Source: Gemmatimonadales bacterium (GTDB lineage: Bacteria > Gemmatimonadota > Gemmatimonadetes > Longimicrobiales > Gaopeijiaceae). From it: a stretch of 64,000 nt of DNA. The stretch's first letter is position 1. The number at the start of each line of letters is the position of its first letter. The notes beneath the pieces are model-generated. The model was not told the DNA's origin and did not search any database. It saw only the letters and a program-made list of their open reading frames with translations. Below, piece after piece: positions 7,600-16,400 of the stretch. A program made the position numbers and the translations under genes. Location of the stretch: positions 1 to 64,000 of the forward strand of contig REED01000192.1 in the NCBI GenBank assembly GCA_007695225.1. Direction: 5' to 3'.

Positions 7600-9159
7600 A
7601 TGAAGGCCCGGGACTTGGCGTCGTCGGCCCCATCCGGAACCGACTTCCACCGCCTGGTGGTTGTGTCCAACCGACTCCCGGTGGTCCTGAGTCCGCTTCC
7701 CGGGGGAGCGTGGAACCTGGAGCGGGGGTCGGGGGGGCTCGTCACCGCCCTCCAGCCCGTCCTCCGACGGAGCGGCGGTCTCTGGCTGGGATGGCCCGGG
7801 GTGGGCGAGGGAGATACGGAGGACATCGACGACGTGCTCCGAACGGAGTCGGAGGCGTTGGGTTACGAACTCCGTGGGGTGGGCCTCACACCGGAGGAGG
7901 AAGAAGGCTTCTACCTGGGGTTCTCAAATCAGGTCGTTTGGCCTCTTTTCCATGATTTCCAGGGGCGCTGCAACTTCCGCCCCCGATATTGGGACGCCTA
8001 CACGTCGGTGAACCGCAAGTTTGCCGCGGCGCTGGCCGGTGAGGCTCGGCAGGGTGACTTCCTCTGGATCCACGACTACCACCTCATGAGCGTGGGGGAG
8101 GGGATCCGAAAGCTGGGGGTCACCCTCCCTGCGGGGTTCTTTCTCCACATCCCCTTTCCCCCCCTGGACCTCTTCCTGAAGCTCCCCTGGAGGTTCCCCC
8201 TCCTCCGCTCACTCCTCTCCTACGATCTGGTGGGCTTCCAGTCCGTCCGTGACCGGGACAACTTCCTGTATACGGTGACTTCCCTCATCCCGGGCCTGGA
8301 GTTGCGGGAGCGGGGACGTCTCGTCTCCATGGAGGTGGCGGGGCGCACGGTGACGGTGGGAAGCTTCCCCATCTCCATCGACGTGGAGGAGTTTGCCGAC
8401 GCTTCCCGAACTCCGGAGGTGGTCCGGAAGGCCGAAGAGCTGGACGTGGCCCACCGTCCGCCTGGGACGGGGCCGTCGAAGCGAGGTCTGATCCTGTTGG
8501 GTGTGGATCGCCTGGATTACTCCAAGGGCATTCCGCACAAGCTGCGCGGCTTTCGCCTGGCCCTCCGGCGATACCCCGAACTCCGGGGACGTGTGAGTCT
8601 GGTGCAGCTTGTGGTCCCGTCCCGGGAGGACATCCCGGAATACCACCGGATGAAGGCGGAAATTGATCGCCTGGTGGGGGAAATCAATGGCGAATTTTCC
8701 CGGCCGGGATGGACGCCCGTGCACTACCGGTACGGGCAGTGGGACCGCCTGGAACTCCTGGCCCACTACCGCATGGCCCGCATCGCACTGGTGACACCCC
8801 TGAAGGACGGGATGAACCTGGTGGCGAAGGAATTCTGCATGGCCAGTCCCGAGTCCGACGGGGTTCTCATCCTCAGTGAGCATGCAGGGGCCAGCTCCCA
8901 GCTTCGGGAAGGCGCCTTCCTCGTGAACCCCTACGACGTGGAGGACGTGGCCGCCACGATCCAGCGTGCCTGCGGCCTACCGGAGGAGGAGCGTCGGCGT
9001 CGGATGGCCCTTCTCCAGGACCGGATCCGGAGCGAGGACATCCACTGGTGGGTTCGGACCTTCCTGGACGCCGCCAAGGGGCGTGGCGAGGGCGACGAGG
9101 TGGAGCCCCTGAAACGGTACGTTCCGCCCCTTCCGTCCGGGTTCATGGAGGGACTGTGA
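7600..9159 (+). CDS. otsA: Alpha,alpha-trehalose-6-phosphate synthase, copy 1 (GT20)
   Basis: Transfers glucose from a nucleotide sugar to glucose-6-phosphate, giving trehalose-6-phosphate. The 519-aa protein has the GT20 landmarks: SNRLPV near residue 25, SGGLVTAL, WIHDYHLM, HIPFPP, GVDRLDYSKGI, and the nucleotide-sugar site DGMNLVAKEF. Start ATG follows GAGGTG. It lies 129 bases after the crtE-crtB stop on the same strand, so it may be read through from the light-controlled operon or have its own promoter. Its stop overlaps the mscS start (GTGA), pairing an osmolyte-synthesis gene with an osmotic release valve. A glucosylglycerol-phosphate synthase is the main alternative within GT20. A second copy lies at 39947-41485. 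Confidence 0.9.
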   Translation: MKARDLASSAPSGTDFHRLVVVSNRLPVVLSPLPGGAWNLERGSGGLVTALQPVLRRSGGLWLGWPGVGEGDTEDIDDVLRTESEALGYELRGVGLTPEEEEGFYLGFSNQVVWPLFHDFQGRCNFRPRYWDAYTSVNRKFAAALAGEARQGDFLWIHDYHLMSVGEGIRKLGVTLPAGFFLHIPFPPLDLFLKLPWRFPLLRSLLSYDLVGFQSVRDRDNFLYTVTSLIPGLELRERGRLVSMEVAGRTVTVGSFPISIDVEEFADASRTPEVVRKAEELDVAHRPPGTGPSKRGLILLGVDRLDYSKGIPHKLRGFRLALRRYPELRGRVSLVQLVVPSREDIPEYHRMKAEIDRLVGEINGEFSRPGWTPVHYRYGQWDRLELLAHYRMARIALVTPLKDGMNLVAKEFCMASPESDGVLILSEHAGASSQLREGAFLVNPYDVEDVAATIQRACGLPEEERRRRMALLQDRIRSEDIHWWVRTFLDAAKGRGEGDEVEPLKRYVPPLPSGFMEGL

Positions 9160-10136
9160 GCGGCGACGACCGAGGGCTGGAACGCACGCCGCTGAGTCCC
9201 CGGCAGGCCTTCCTGCGCCACTGCACAAAGCCGGTCCTCTGGGGGGTCCCGATTCTGGGGGCCTACCTGGTCCTTCCGGCGATCTTCCCGAACCTTTCCG
9301 ACGACGGGCCCATCGGGCGCCTCTTCTCGGTGGCGCTCATCCTCCTACTGGGCTGGCTGGCCGCGGGTGCGGTCCGGGCGGGTGAGGCCTTGATCCGGGA
9401 TCGATACCGGGTGGAAGTGCGGGACAACCTCCGGGCCAGGAAGGTTCATACGCAGCTCGAGATCACCCGGAAGATCCTCCTGGTGGTCATCGGGCTCGTG
9501 GCCCTGGCAGGGGTCCTCATGACCTTCGACCCCCTGCGTCGCTTCGGCACCGGCCTCCTGGCGTCGGCGGGGCTGGCGGGACTCATTCTGGGGCTGGCGG
9601 CCCAGCGGACCCTGGGGAACCTCCTGGCCGGAATCCAGATCGCCCTCACTCAACCCATCCGCCTCGACGACGTGGTCATCGTGGAGGGGGAGTGGGGGTG
9701 GGTCGAGGAGGTGACCCTGACCTATGTGGTAGTCCGGATCTGGGATCTTCGCCGGATGGTACTCCCGATCTCCTGGTTCATCGAGAACCCCTTTCAGAAC
9801 TGGACCCGGACGTCAGCCAACATCCTGGGAACCGTCTTCCTGCACACCGACTACACTGTGCCGGTGGATGCGGTGCGTGAGGAGTTGGAGCGGATCCTCA
9901 GGGAGAGTCCCCACTGGGATGGGGAGGTCTGGCGACTCCACGTCACCGATTCCGGCCCCCGGACCATGGAACTTCGCTGCCTCATGTCCGCAGCGGATTC
10001 GCCGGCGGCCTGGGAACTCCGCTGCGAGGTGCGGGAGAAGCTGTTGGGGTGGCTTCAGCGAGAGCATCCGAAGGCCCTTCCCCGTATCCGTGCCGAGGTG
10101 GAGGATCCCGTGGAGGGGCGCTCTCAGGATACTTGA
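9156..10136 (+). CDS. mscS: Small-conductance mechanosensitive channel (MscS family)
   Basis: Inner-membrane channel that opens on hypo-osmotic swelling. Two or three hydrophobic helices occupy residues 20-130. They are followed by the Gly/Ala-rich pore helix (GLLASAGLAGLILGLAAQRTLGNLLAGI, quoted in part: motif AQRTLGNLLAG) and the cytoplasmic beta domain with RLDDVV and a later FxxNW-like segment PFQNWTRT. 326 aa from the GTG that overlaps the otsA stop; a longer in-frame start would lie deep inside otsA and is unlikely. Coupling to otsA suggests a joint osmoadaptation unit. An imperfect hairpin follows. Confidence 0.88.
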   Translation: MSGDDRGLERTPLSPRQAFLRHCTKPVLWGVPILGAYLVLPAIFPNLSDDGPIGRLFSVALILLLGWLAAGAVRAGEALIRDRYRVEVRDNLRARKVHTQLEITRKILLVVIGLVALAGVLMTFDPLRRFGTGLLASAGLAGLILGLAAQRTLGNLLAGIQIALTQPIRLDDVVIVEGEWGWVEEVTLTYVVVRIWDLRRMVLPISWFIENPFQNWTRTSANILGTVFLHTDYTVPVDAVREELERILRESPHWDGEVWRLHVTDSGPRTMELRCLMSAADSPAAWELRCEVREKLLGWLQREHPKALPRIRAEVEDPVEGRSQDT

Positions 10137-10174
10137 TCCGCCCTGCCTTTCACGTGACACCTCCCCGGCACACC

Positions 10175-10203
10175 CGACGGCCCGCTCTACGCGTGGGCCA
10201 TCG
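10175..10203 (+). terminator. Imperfect hairpin after mscS
   Basis: An 11-bp stem with one mismatch (CGAcGGCCCGC paired with GTGGGCCaTCG, with a G-T pair next to the loop) and a 7-base loop, 39 bases past the mscS stop. No T-tract. The remaining DNA to about 10430 has no supportable gene. Confidence 0.35.
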
Positions 10204-10431
10204 GGCCACGATTTCCCCTCCGATTCCTGTCCCCATGAAGACGGCGAGGGCATCCCGCACGCCCACTCCCGCAGCCAGACGGTGCTCGGCTCAGGGGGCG
10301 CTCTCGGTCCAGGCGGCAGCGCGCACGTCGTTCAACAGCCTTCTGGATGTCTCTGGAAGGGTTCTTGCTACATGATATGCAGGAGGAATTTTCACCTTTC
10401 TTCATCCCCTCCCGGCTCCCTGGAGGTCCGC

Positions 10432-10701
10432 ATGCTCTCCGTTCTCCACGCTCGTCTCCTGAACCCCGTTCTCTTCCGGTTCGACCCGGAGAGGGCCCAC
10501 CACGCCTTCGTCTTCCCTGGAAGTGCCCTGGGTAGGACGAGCTTGGGAAGGGGCCTCGTCTTCGGGCTCTGCTGTTACCGCGGTCCCGGAGCCTCGGTCA
10601 GGGCGGGCGGCCCATGGTACTCGAACCCGGTGCTCTTGGTCGCCGGTTCGTATCAGGAGGAGCGCTCCATCAAGCTGGCCGGCCCGGCTTTTCTACGCTA
10701 A
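10432..10701 (+). pseudogene. pyrD: Remnant of dihydroorotate dehydrogenase (pyrD, class 2 N-terminus)
   Basis: An 89-codon frame with a good ribosome site (GGAGG five bases before ATG) begins with the class 2 DHODH leader pattern: LLNPVLFRFDPERAHH, compared with the usual LLRPLLFRLDPExAHH. About 55 residues later it shows SNPVLLVAG, resembling the FxNPVGLAAG flavin-site start. It then drifts off (SYQEERS where G(Y/F)DKxG is expected) and stops. Only the first quarter of a roughly 350-aa enzyme remains and the flavin and catalytic parts are gone. I read this as a truncated, decayed gene. A short expressed peptide cannot be excluded. Confidence 0.55.
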
Positions 10702-10706
10702 AGCGG

Positions 10707-12194
10707 ATGAGCCACGGTAGAGCAAGCGACGAACCAGGAGCGGACGGCCCGTCCCGGACGCGCCGGATCGTTGGACTGCTTCTGGGTCCACTCCTCCTCC
10801 TCGGCACCCTTCTCACCACACCCCCCTCCGGGATGGAGTTGGAAGCCTGGCGCACCGCCGGGGTGGGACTTCTCATGGCCACCTGGTGGATCACCGAGGC
10901 CATCCCCATTCCTGCCACGGCCCTCCTCCCCCTGGTCCTCTTCCCCTTTCTGGGGCTAGGGGATGTGGAGGCGGCGGCGGGCCCGTTCGCGAATCCCATC
11001 ATTTTTCTCTTCATGGGGGGATTCATGATCGCCCAGGCGGTGCAGCGATGGGACCTTCACCGTCGGGTGGCCCTCCACCTGCTCCATTGGGTGGGCTCGG
11101 AGCCGGTTCGCGTGGTGGGCGGATTCATGCTGGCCACCGCCTTCTTGAGCATGTGGCTGAGCAATACCGCCACGGCGGTGCTCATGCTTCCCATCGCCCT
11201 GTCGGTGGTCGACCTGGTGATGCGGAAGCATCCGGAAGCGCCCGACGACCCGGGGGAGCTCGACTTCGGCGTGGCCCTGATGCTGGGGATCGCCTACGGA
11301 GCGAGTATCGGCGGCGCGGCGACGCTCATCGGGACGCCGCCCAACGCCCTTCTCGCCGGGTTCATGGCCGATGAATACGACATCTCAATCGGATTCGGAC
11401 AGTGGATGCTGGTGGGGGTCCCCCTCGCTGCGCTCATGCTTCCCCTCACCTGGTTCGTCCTGACCCGGTGGATGTTCCGGGTCCGGGGAAGCGGGGTTCC
11501 GGAGATGGGGAAGGTCATCAAGGAGGAGTTGGCGAAGATGGAGGCACCGGGTGTGGGGGAACGGCTCGTGGCGGGGGTCTTCGTCCTCACCGCCATCACC
11601 TGGATTGCCCGGCCGGCGCTGGAGGGAGTCCTCCCCGGGATCACCGACGCCGGAATCGCCATTGCGGCCACGCTGCTCCTCTTCCTCCTCCCGGTGGACT
11701 GGAAGCAGGGGGTGTTCGCCCTGGACTGGGAGCACGCCCGGAAGATCCCCTGGAACGTGCTCATCCTCTTCGGAGGGGGGCTCTCCCTCGCGGGGGCCAT
11801 CACCCGGAGCGGGCTGGCGGAGTGGATCGGCGGCGCCCTTTCGGGGGTGGGCACCCTGCCGGTCCTGGCCATCATGGGGGTCGTGACCCTGGTCATCATC
11901 TTCCTCACGGAGCTCACCAGCAACACCGCTTCGGCGGCGGCTTTTCTCCCGGTGCTGGCGGCACTGGCCGTGGAAATCGGACAGGACCCCCTTCTTCTGG
12001 CGGTTCCGGCCGCGTTGGGCGCGAGCTGCGCCTTCATGCTCCCGGTGGCCACGCCACCCAACGCCATCGTCTACGGGAGCAGCTTCGTCCGCATTCCCCA
12101 GATGGCGCGGGCAGGAGTGATCTTCAACCTCCTCTTCGCCCTGGTGATCCCACTGGTGAGCTACCTGATGCTTTTCCTTTTTTTCGATCTTTGA
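10707..12194 (+). CDS. Divalent anion:sodium symporter (DASS/SLC13 family)
   Basis: Membrane transporter for C4-dicarboxylates or a similar divalent anion, driven by sodium. The 495-aa protein has about 11-12 hydrophobic segments and both SNT sodium/substrate signatures of the family: SNTATAVL near residue 155 and TSNTASAAA in the second half. Each is preceded by a re-entrant-loop-like stretch, and repeated GTPPNA and ATPPNA motifs occur about 250 residues apart, reflecting the internal two-fold repeat. Start ATG at 10707 is chosen because upstream in-frame starts fall inside the pyrD remnant; the ribosome site is weak. pgk follows after 12 bases, so the two may be co-transcribed. Exact substrate unknown. 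Confidence 0.87.
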   Translation: MSHGRASDEPGADGPSRTRRIVGLLLGPLLLLGTLLTTPPSGMELEAWRTAGVGLLMATWWITEAIPIPATALLPLVLFPFLGLGDVEAAAGPFANPIIFLFMGGFMIAQAVQRWDLHRRVALHLLHWVGSEPVRVVGGFMLATAFLSMWLSNTATAVLMLPIALSVVDLVMRKHPEAPDDPGELDFGVALMLGIAYGASIGGAATLIGTPPNALLAGFMADEYDISIGFGQWMLVGVPLAALMLPLTWFVLTRWMFRVRGSGVPEMGKVIKEELAKMEAPGVGERLVAGVFVLTAITWIARPALEGVLPGITDAGIAIAATLLLFLLPVDWKQGVFALDWEHARKIPWNVLILFGGGLSLAGAITRSGLAEWIGGALSGVGTLPVLAIMGVVTLVIIFLTELTSNTASAAAFLPVLAALAVEIGQDPLLLAVPAALGASCAFMLPVATPPNAIVYGSSFVRIPQMARAGVIFNLLFALVIPLVSYLMLFLFFDL

Positions 12195-12206
12195 ACGGAG
12201 GCCATC

Positions 12207-13394
12207 ATGCCTGTCCGGACCCTCGATGATACCCCCGATCTGCAGGGAAAACGTGTGCTGGTGCGCGCCGACTTCAACGTTGCCCTGAACGAGGGCAGGA
12301 TCGAAGACGACACGCGCATCAAGAAGACCCTTCCCACCATCGAGACCCTGAAGAGCCGCGGGGCAATCGTGATTCTCTGCTCCCACCTGGGAAGGCCGGA
12401 CGGAAGTGTGAAGGAAGAACTTCGCCTGGACCCGGTGGCCAGCCGCCTGGAGGAACTCCTCGGGTCACGGGTGCACAAGCTGGACGACTGCGTCGGGGAG
12501 GAGGTGAAGGCGGCCGTGGAGGAGCGGGAAGCGGGGGACGTCGTCCTCCTGGAGAACACGCGATTCCACACGGGGGAGACGCGCAACGAGGAGGAATTCT
12601 CCCGGCAGCTTGCCGAACTGGCGGAGATCTACGTCCACGACGCCTTCGGTGCGGCGCACCGTGCCCATGCCTCCACCGAGGGGGTGGGGCATCACCTTCC
12701 GGCCTTTGCGGGTCAGCTCATGTCAAGGGAAATCGAGGCGCTCGAGGAGGTGCGCGACAGCCCCCGGCATCCTTTCGTCGTCCTTCTCGGTGGTGCGAAG
12801 GTCTCCGGCAAGATCGGCGTGATCGAGCGCTTCCTGGAGGTGGCCGACACAATCCTCGTCGGAGGCGCCATGGCGAACACCTTCCTGGCTGCAGGGGGTG
12901 TCGAGGTGGAGGAATCCCTCGTGGACGAGGACAGCCTCTCCGAGGCGACGCGGCTGGCCGAGAGGGCCGGTGACAAGCTGGTACTTCCCGTCGATGCGGT
13001 GGTGGCAGCCGAGCCTGATCCCGACGCCGAACGGAAGATTGCCTCCGTGAACGCCGTGCCTCGGGGCTGGCATATCCTGGACGTGGGGCCAGAGACCGTG
13101 ACGTCGTTCGAAAAGAAGGTCGCCGAAGCGCGGACCGTTCTCTGGAACGGCCCCCTGGGCGCCTTCGAATGGGAGCCTTTTGCGGAAGGGACCTTCTCCA
13201 TGGCCCGTGCCCTCGCCCGGTCAGATGCCACCACCATCGTGGGGGGTGGGGAGACGGTGGCCGCCATCACGCAACTCGGCCTGGAGGAACGGTTCACCCA
13301 CGTCTCCACCGGCGGGGGCGCCTTCCTGGAGTTCATGGAGGGAAAGGAGCTTCCGGGGATCCGCATCCTGAAGAAGAACGGGCGCTCAGGATAG
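12207..13394 (+). CDS. pgk: Phosphoglycerate kinase
   Basis: Converts 1,3-bisphosphoglycerate and ADP to 3-phosphoglycerate and ATP in glycolysis, and runs in reverse in gluconeogenesis. At 395 aa it is standard length. It has the N-terminal signature VLVRADFNVAL, the SHLGRPDG substrate loop, the basic-patch LLENTRFH, the hinge GGAKVSGKIGV, and the C-terminal nucleotide site TIVGGGETVAA with STGGGAFLE. GGAGG lies 6 bases before the ATG. A strong GC hairpin separates it from the convergent ATPase gene. Confidence 0.97.
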   Translation: MPVRTLDDTPDLQGKRVLVRADFNVALNEGRIEDDTRIKKTLPTIETLKSRGAIVILCSHLGRPDGSVKEELRLDPVASRLEELLGSRVHKLDDCVGEEVKAAVEEREAGDVVLLENTRFHTGETRNEEEFSRQLAELAEIYVHDAFGAAHRAHASTEGVGHHLPAFAGQLMSREIEALEEVRDSPRHPFVVLLGGAKVSGKIGVIERFLEVADTILVGGAMANTFLAAGGVEVEESLVDEDSLSEATRLAERAGDKLVLPVDAVVAAEPDPDAERKIASVNAVPRGWHILDVGPETVTSFEKKVAEARTVLWNGPLGAFEWEPFAEGTFSMARALARSDATTIVGGGETVAAITQLGLEERFTHVSTGGGAFLEFMEGKELPGIRILKKNGRSG

Positions 13395-13405
13395 AGGGGA
13401 ACCGC

Positions 13406-13428
13406 GGCTCCGCCGCTTCGGCGGGGCC
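13406..13428. terminator. Hairpin between convergent pgk and ATPase genes
   Basis: Ten-base-pair stem GGCTCCGCCG / CGGCGGGGCC (one G-T pair) with a 3-base CTT loop, located 12 bases after pgk and 31 bases before the ATPase stop on the other strand. Its symmetry could serve both directions; no T-run is seen. Confidence 0.5.
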
Positions 13429-13458
13429 AGCGGGGCCAGCCGGGTCGGTGGGGTCGGG

Positions 13459-16400
13459 TCAGGGGTTCTGCGTCTGCTCGTCTCCTTCTGACTCCGTGGC
13501 CGCGGTCCCTTCGACCTCACTCGTCTCCTCCCTATCCGTCTCCTCCCTATCCGTCTCCTCCCTATCCGTCTCCTCCCCACCCGTCTTCTGCCGGACCTCG
13601 GTTTCCTTCCGGTATTCGACTTCCTTCCGATACTCCCCGTCTTTGTCGGACTCGTAGACGACCTCCTTCCGATACTCGGTTTCCTTCCGATATTCTCCGG
13701 CGTGTTCTCCGCTCGGCGGTGCGGCGTCGCTGTCCCGGTCGTCGCTGTCCCGGTCGTCGTCTGCTTCAGACCGTTCAACTTCTTCGTTCACCTCGTCCTC
13801 TTCGCTCACCTCGTCCTCTTCGTTCATCGAGTCCTCCTCCTTACGTGGTCTCCTCGTTTCGTCGTCGGCTTCCGCGGCGTCGCGGGAAGTCGAACTCCTG
13901 CCTTCCTCCTTGTCCCCCTTCGAGCCGTCCCCGCGCCGTCGGAGAAGCGCCTTGTCCAGTTCGGCCACTCCCACGATGGATAGGCTCACGGCTACGATGA
14001 TCCCCCACCATTCCAGGGAGATGGGTTCGGTGTCGAAGATTCTCTGCATGAAGCCCAGGTGGAGGATACCGAGGTGGGCCAGGAGCGAGACCAATACGGC
14101 ACCGATGACGTAGGGGTTGGCCCGGAGAGACACCTTGAAGACCGAGCGTTTGAAGGAACGGCAGTTGAAGACGTGGAAGAACTGGAGCATGACCATCTGC
14201 GTCATGGCGATGCTGCGGGCGAGTTCGATGGAGACGTCGGTCTGCAGCACCCACCAGAAGACGGCCATGGTGACGAGGGCCATGAACACGCCAAGCCCAA
14301 GCATACGCCAGAGGAGCGGTCGGTGGATCACGCCTTCCTCCGGATCCCGAGGGGGCTCGCGAAGCAAGCCGGGCTCTCCGGGCTCGAACGCCAGGGCCAC
14401 GTCCTGCAGACCCTTGGTCACGACGTTGATCCACAGGACCTGGGCGGCGACAAAGGGGAGAGGCCAGGGAGCCAGCAGGGAGGAGAGGATCACCAGAACG
14501 AGACCGATCCCGGTGGAAAGGAGGAAATACGTGACCTTCCGGATGTTGGCGAATACCACCCGGCCTTCTTCGATGGCATTGGTGATGCTGGCGAAGTTGT
14601 CATCGGCCAACACCATGTCAGAGGCCTCCCGAGCCACGTCGGTCCCGGCCTTCCCCATGGCCACCCCGAGATGGGCTGCCTGGAGAGCCGGGGCATCGTT
14701 CACCCCGTCTCCCGTCACTGCCACGATCTCGCCCTGCTCCTTGAGTCGTTCCACCAGACGAAGCTTGTGCTCCGGGGACACGCGGGCGAAGACATTCACC
14801 TCCCGCAGGATCCCGTCGAGTTCCTCGTCGGAGGCGCCGTCGATGGTCCTTCCGTCCTCGGCCCGGCCCTCGCCGTCGTGCAGGCCGAGCTGGCCCCCGA
14901 TGGCCCGGGCGGTCCGAGTATGGTCACCCGTCAGCATGAGGACACGGACCCCGGCTCCCTTCGCCGCTCGAACTGCGTCCACCGCTTCGGGGCGGACCGG
15001 GTCCTCCATCCCCTGGAAGCCGGCGAAGACCAGGTCCGAGCCGGGCTCGTTCTCCTCAAAGCTCTCCCTGTCCTGGTAGTCCAACGCCATGGCGAGCACC
15101 CGGTATCCATCGTCCGCCATCTCTTCTGCAGCCTCTCTCGCCGCATCCAGGTCCAGGTCGGTCTCGCCGCCATCGGCGGTCAACTGCCGGTTGCATCGCT
15201 CCAGGATGGCTTCCGGGGACCCCTTCAGGAAGACACGGCGCCCATCCGGGGTTTCGTTGAGGGTGGCCATGAACTGCCGGTCGGATTCGAAGGGAATGAG
15301 ATCGAGCTGCTCGTGCTCCCTGCGGGTCTCTTCCAGGTCCAGCCCTGCCTTGGCCGCGGAAACCAGCAGCGCCAGTTCGGTCGGGTCGCCGCCGACGCCG
15401 TTATCGTCATTGTCCCCTTTGTCGCCGTCCTCCCCACCCTCGTCCTCGCCCCCGTCGTCCCCGTCGCTCCCGTCGTCCCCGTCGTCATCCTCGTTGTCCT
15501 CGTCCTCCTCGTCCCGGCGGGGGATCGCCTTGGCCTCGTTGGCCAGGAGCCCCGCCAGCACCGTGAGCCGGACGGCCTCGCCCACCTCCCCATCGTCGTC
15601 TTCCGCGGGAGCGATCTCCCCCTCGACCTCGTAGCCCTGTCCTCCGACCTCGAACCGGCGCCCGCCCGTCCAGATGGCCCGGACGGTCATTTGGTTGCTG
15701 GTGAGGGTGCCGGTCTTGTCCGACCCGATCACCGTGGTGGAGCCCAGGGTCTCCACGGCCGGAAGGGATCGGATGATGGCGTTCCGCTTCGCCATGCGCT
15801 GGACGCCCACCGCCAGTGTGACCGTGAGCACCACCGGGAGGGCCTCCGGAACGGCCCCGACCGCCATGGCCACGGCCGTGCGGACAATCTCGTTGAGCTC
15901 CATTCCCACCAGGAGGCCCCCGGCCACCACCAGCAGGGACAGGATGAAGACCGCCACGCCGATCTGCTTCCCGAGTCGCCCCATCTTCTTCTGGATGGGG
16001 GTCTCCACTTCGCCCACCTCCCGGGTGGCATCGGCGATGCGGCCCAACTCGCTGGCGTCACCGGTCAGGATGACCACGCCCCGTCCCCGCCCTCGCGTGA
16101 TGTGTGTCCCGGAGAAGGCCAGGCTGAACCGGTCCCCGGGGACTGCGTTCTCGTCGTCGACGGGCTCCACCTGCTTCGACACGGGTTCCGATTCGCCGGT
16201 GAGAGCCGCCTCGTCGGCATGGAGCTCCTCGGCGGTCAGTAGCCGCAGATCCGCCGGCACCCGACTCCCCGCGGCAAGCAGGACGATGTCCCCCGGAACC
16301 ACGTCCTCGCTCGGGATCTGCTGTTCCTCTCCCTCCCGAACCACGAGGGCTTCGGGGGCCGTCATCTCGGCCAGGGCCTCGATGGCCCTCCGCGCTCGGA

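Noticed and set aside
9048-9155. N-terminal extension of mscS into otsA
   Set aside because: The extension is Arg/Gly-rich, lies within conserved OtsA C-terminal sequence, and a GTG overlapping the otsA stop gives a proper start.
15410-15530. Repetitive CGTCCTCGTC/CCCGTCGTC tracts resembling a CRISPR-like or VNTR array
   Set aside because: They are degenerate Asp/Glu/Gly codons inside the ATPase frame with no spacer-repeat alternation. No CRISPR array was seen anywhere in the window.
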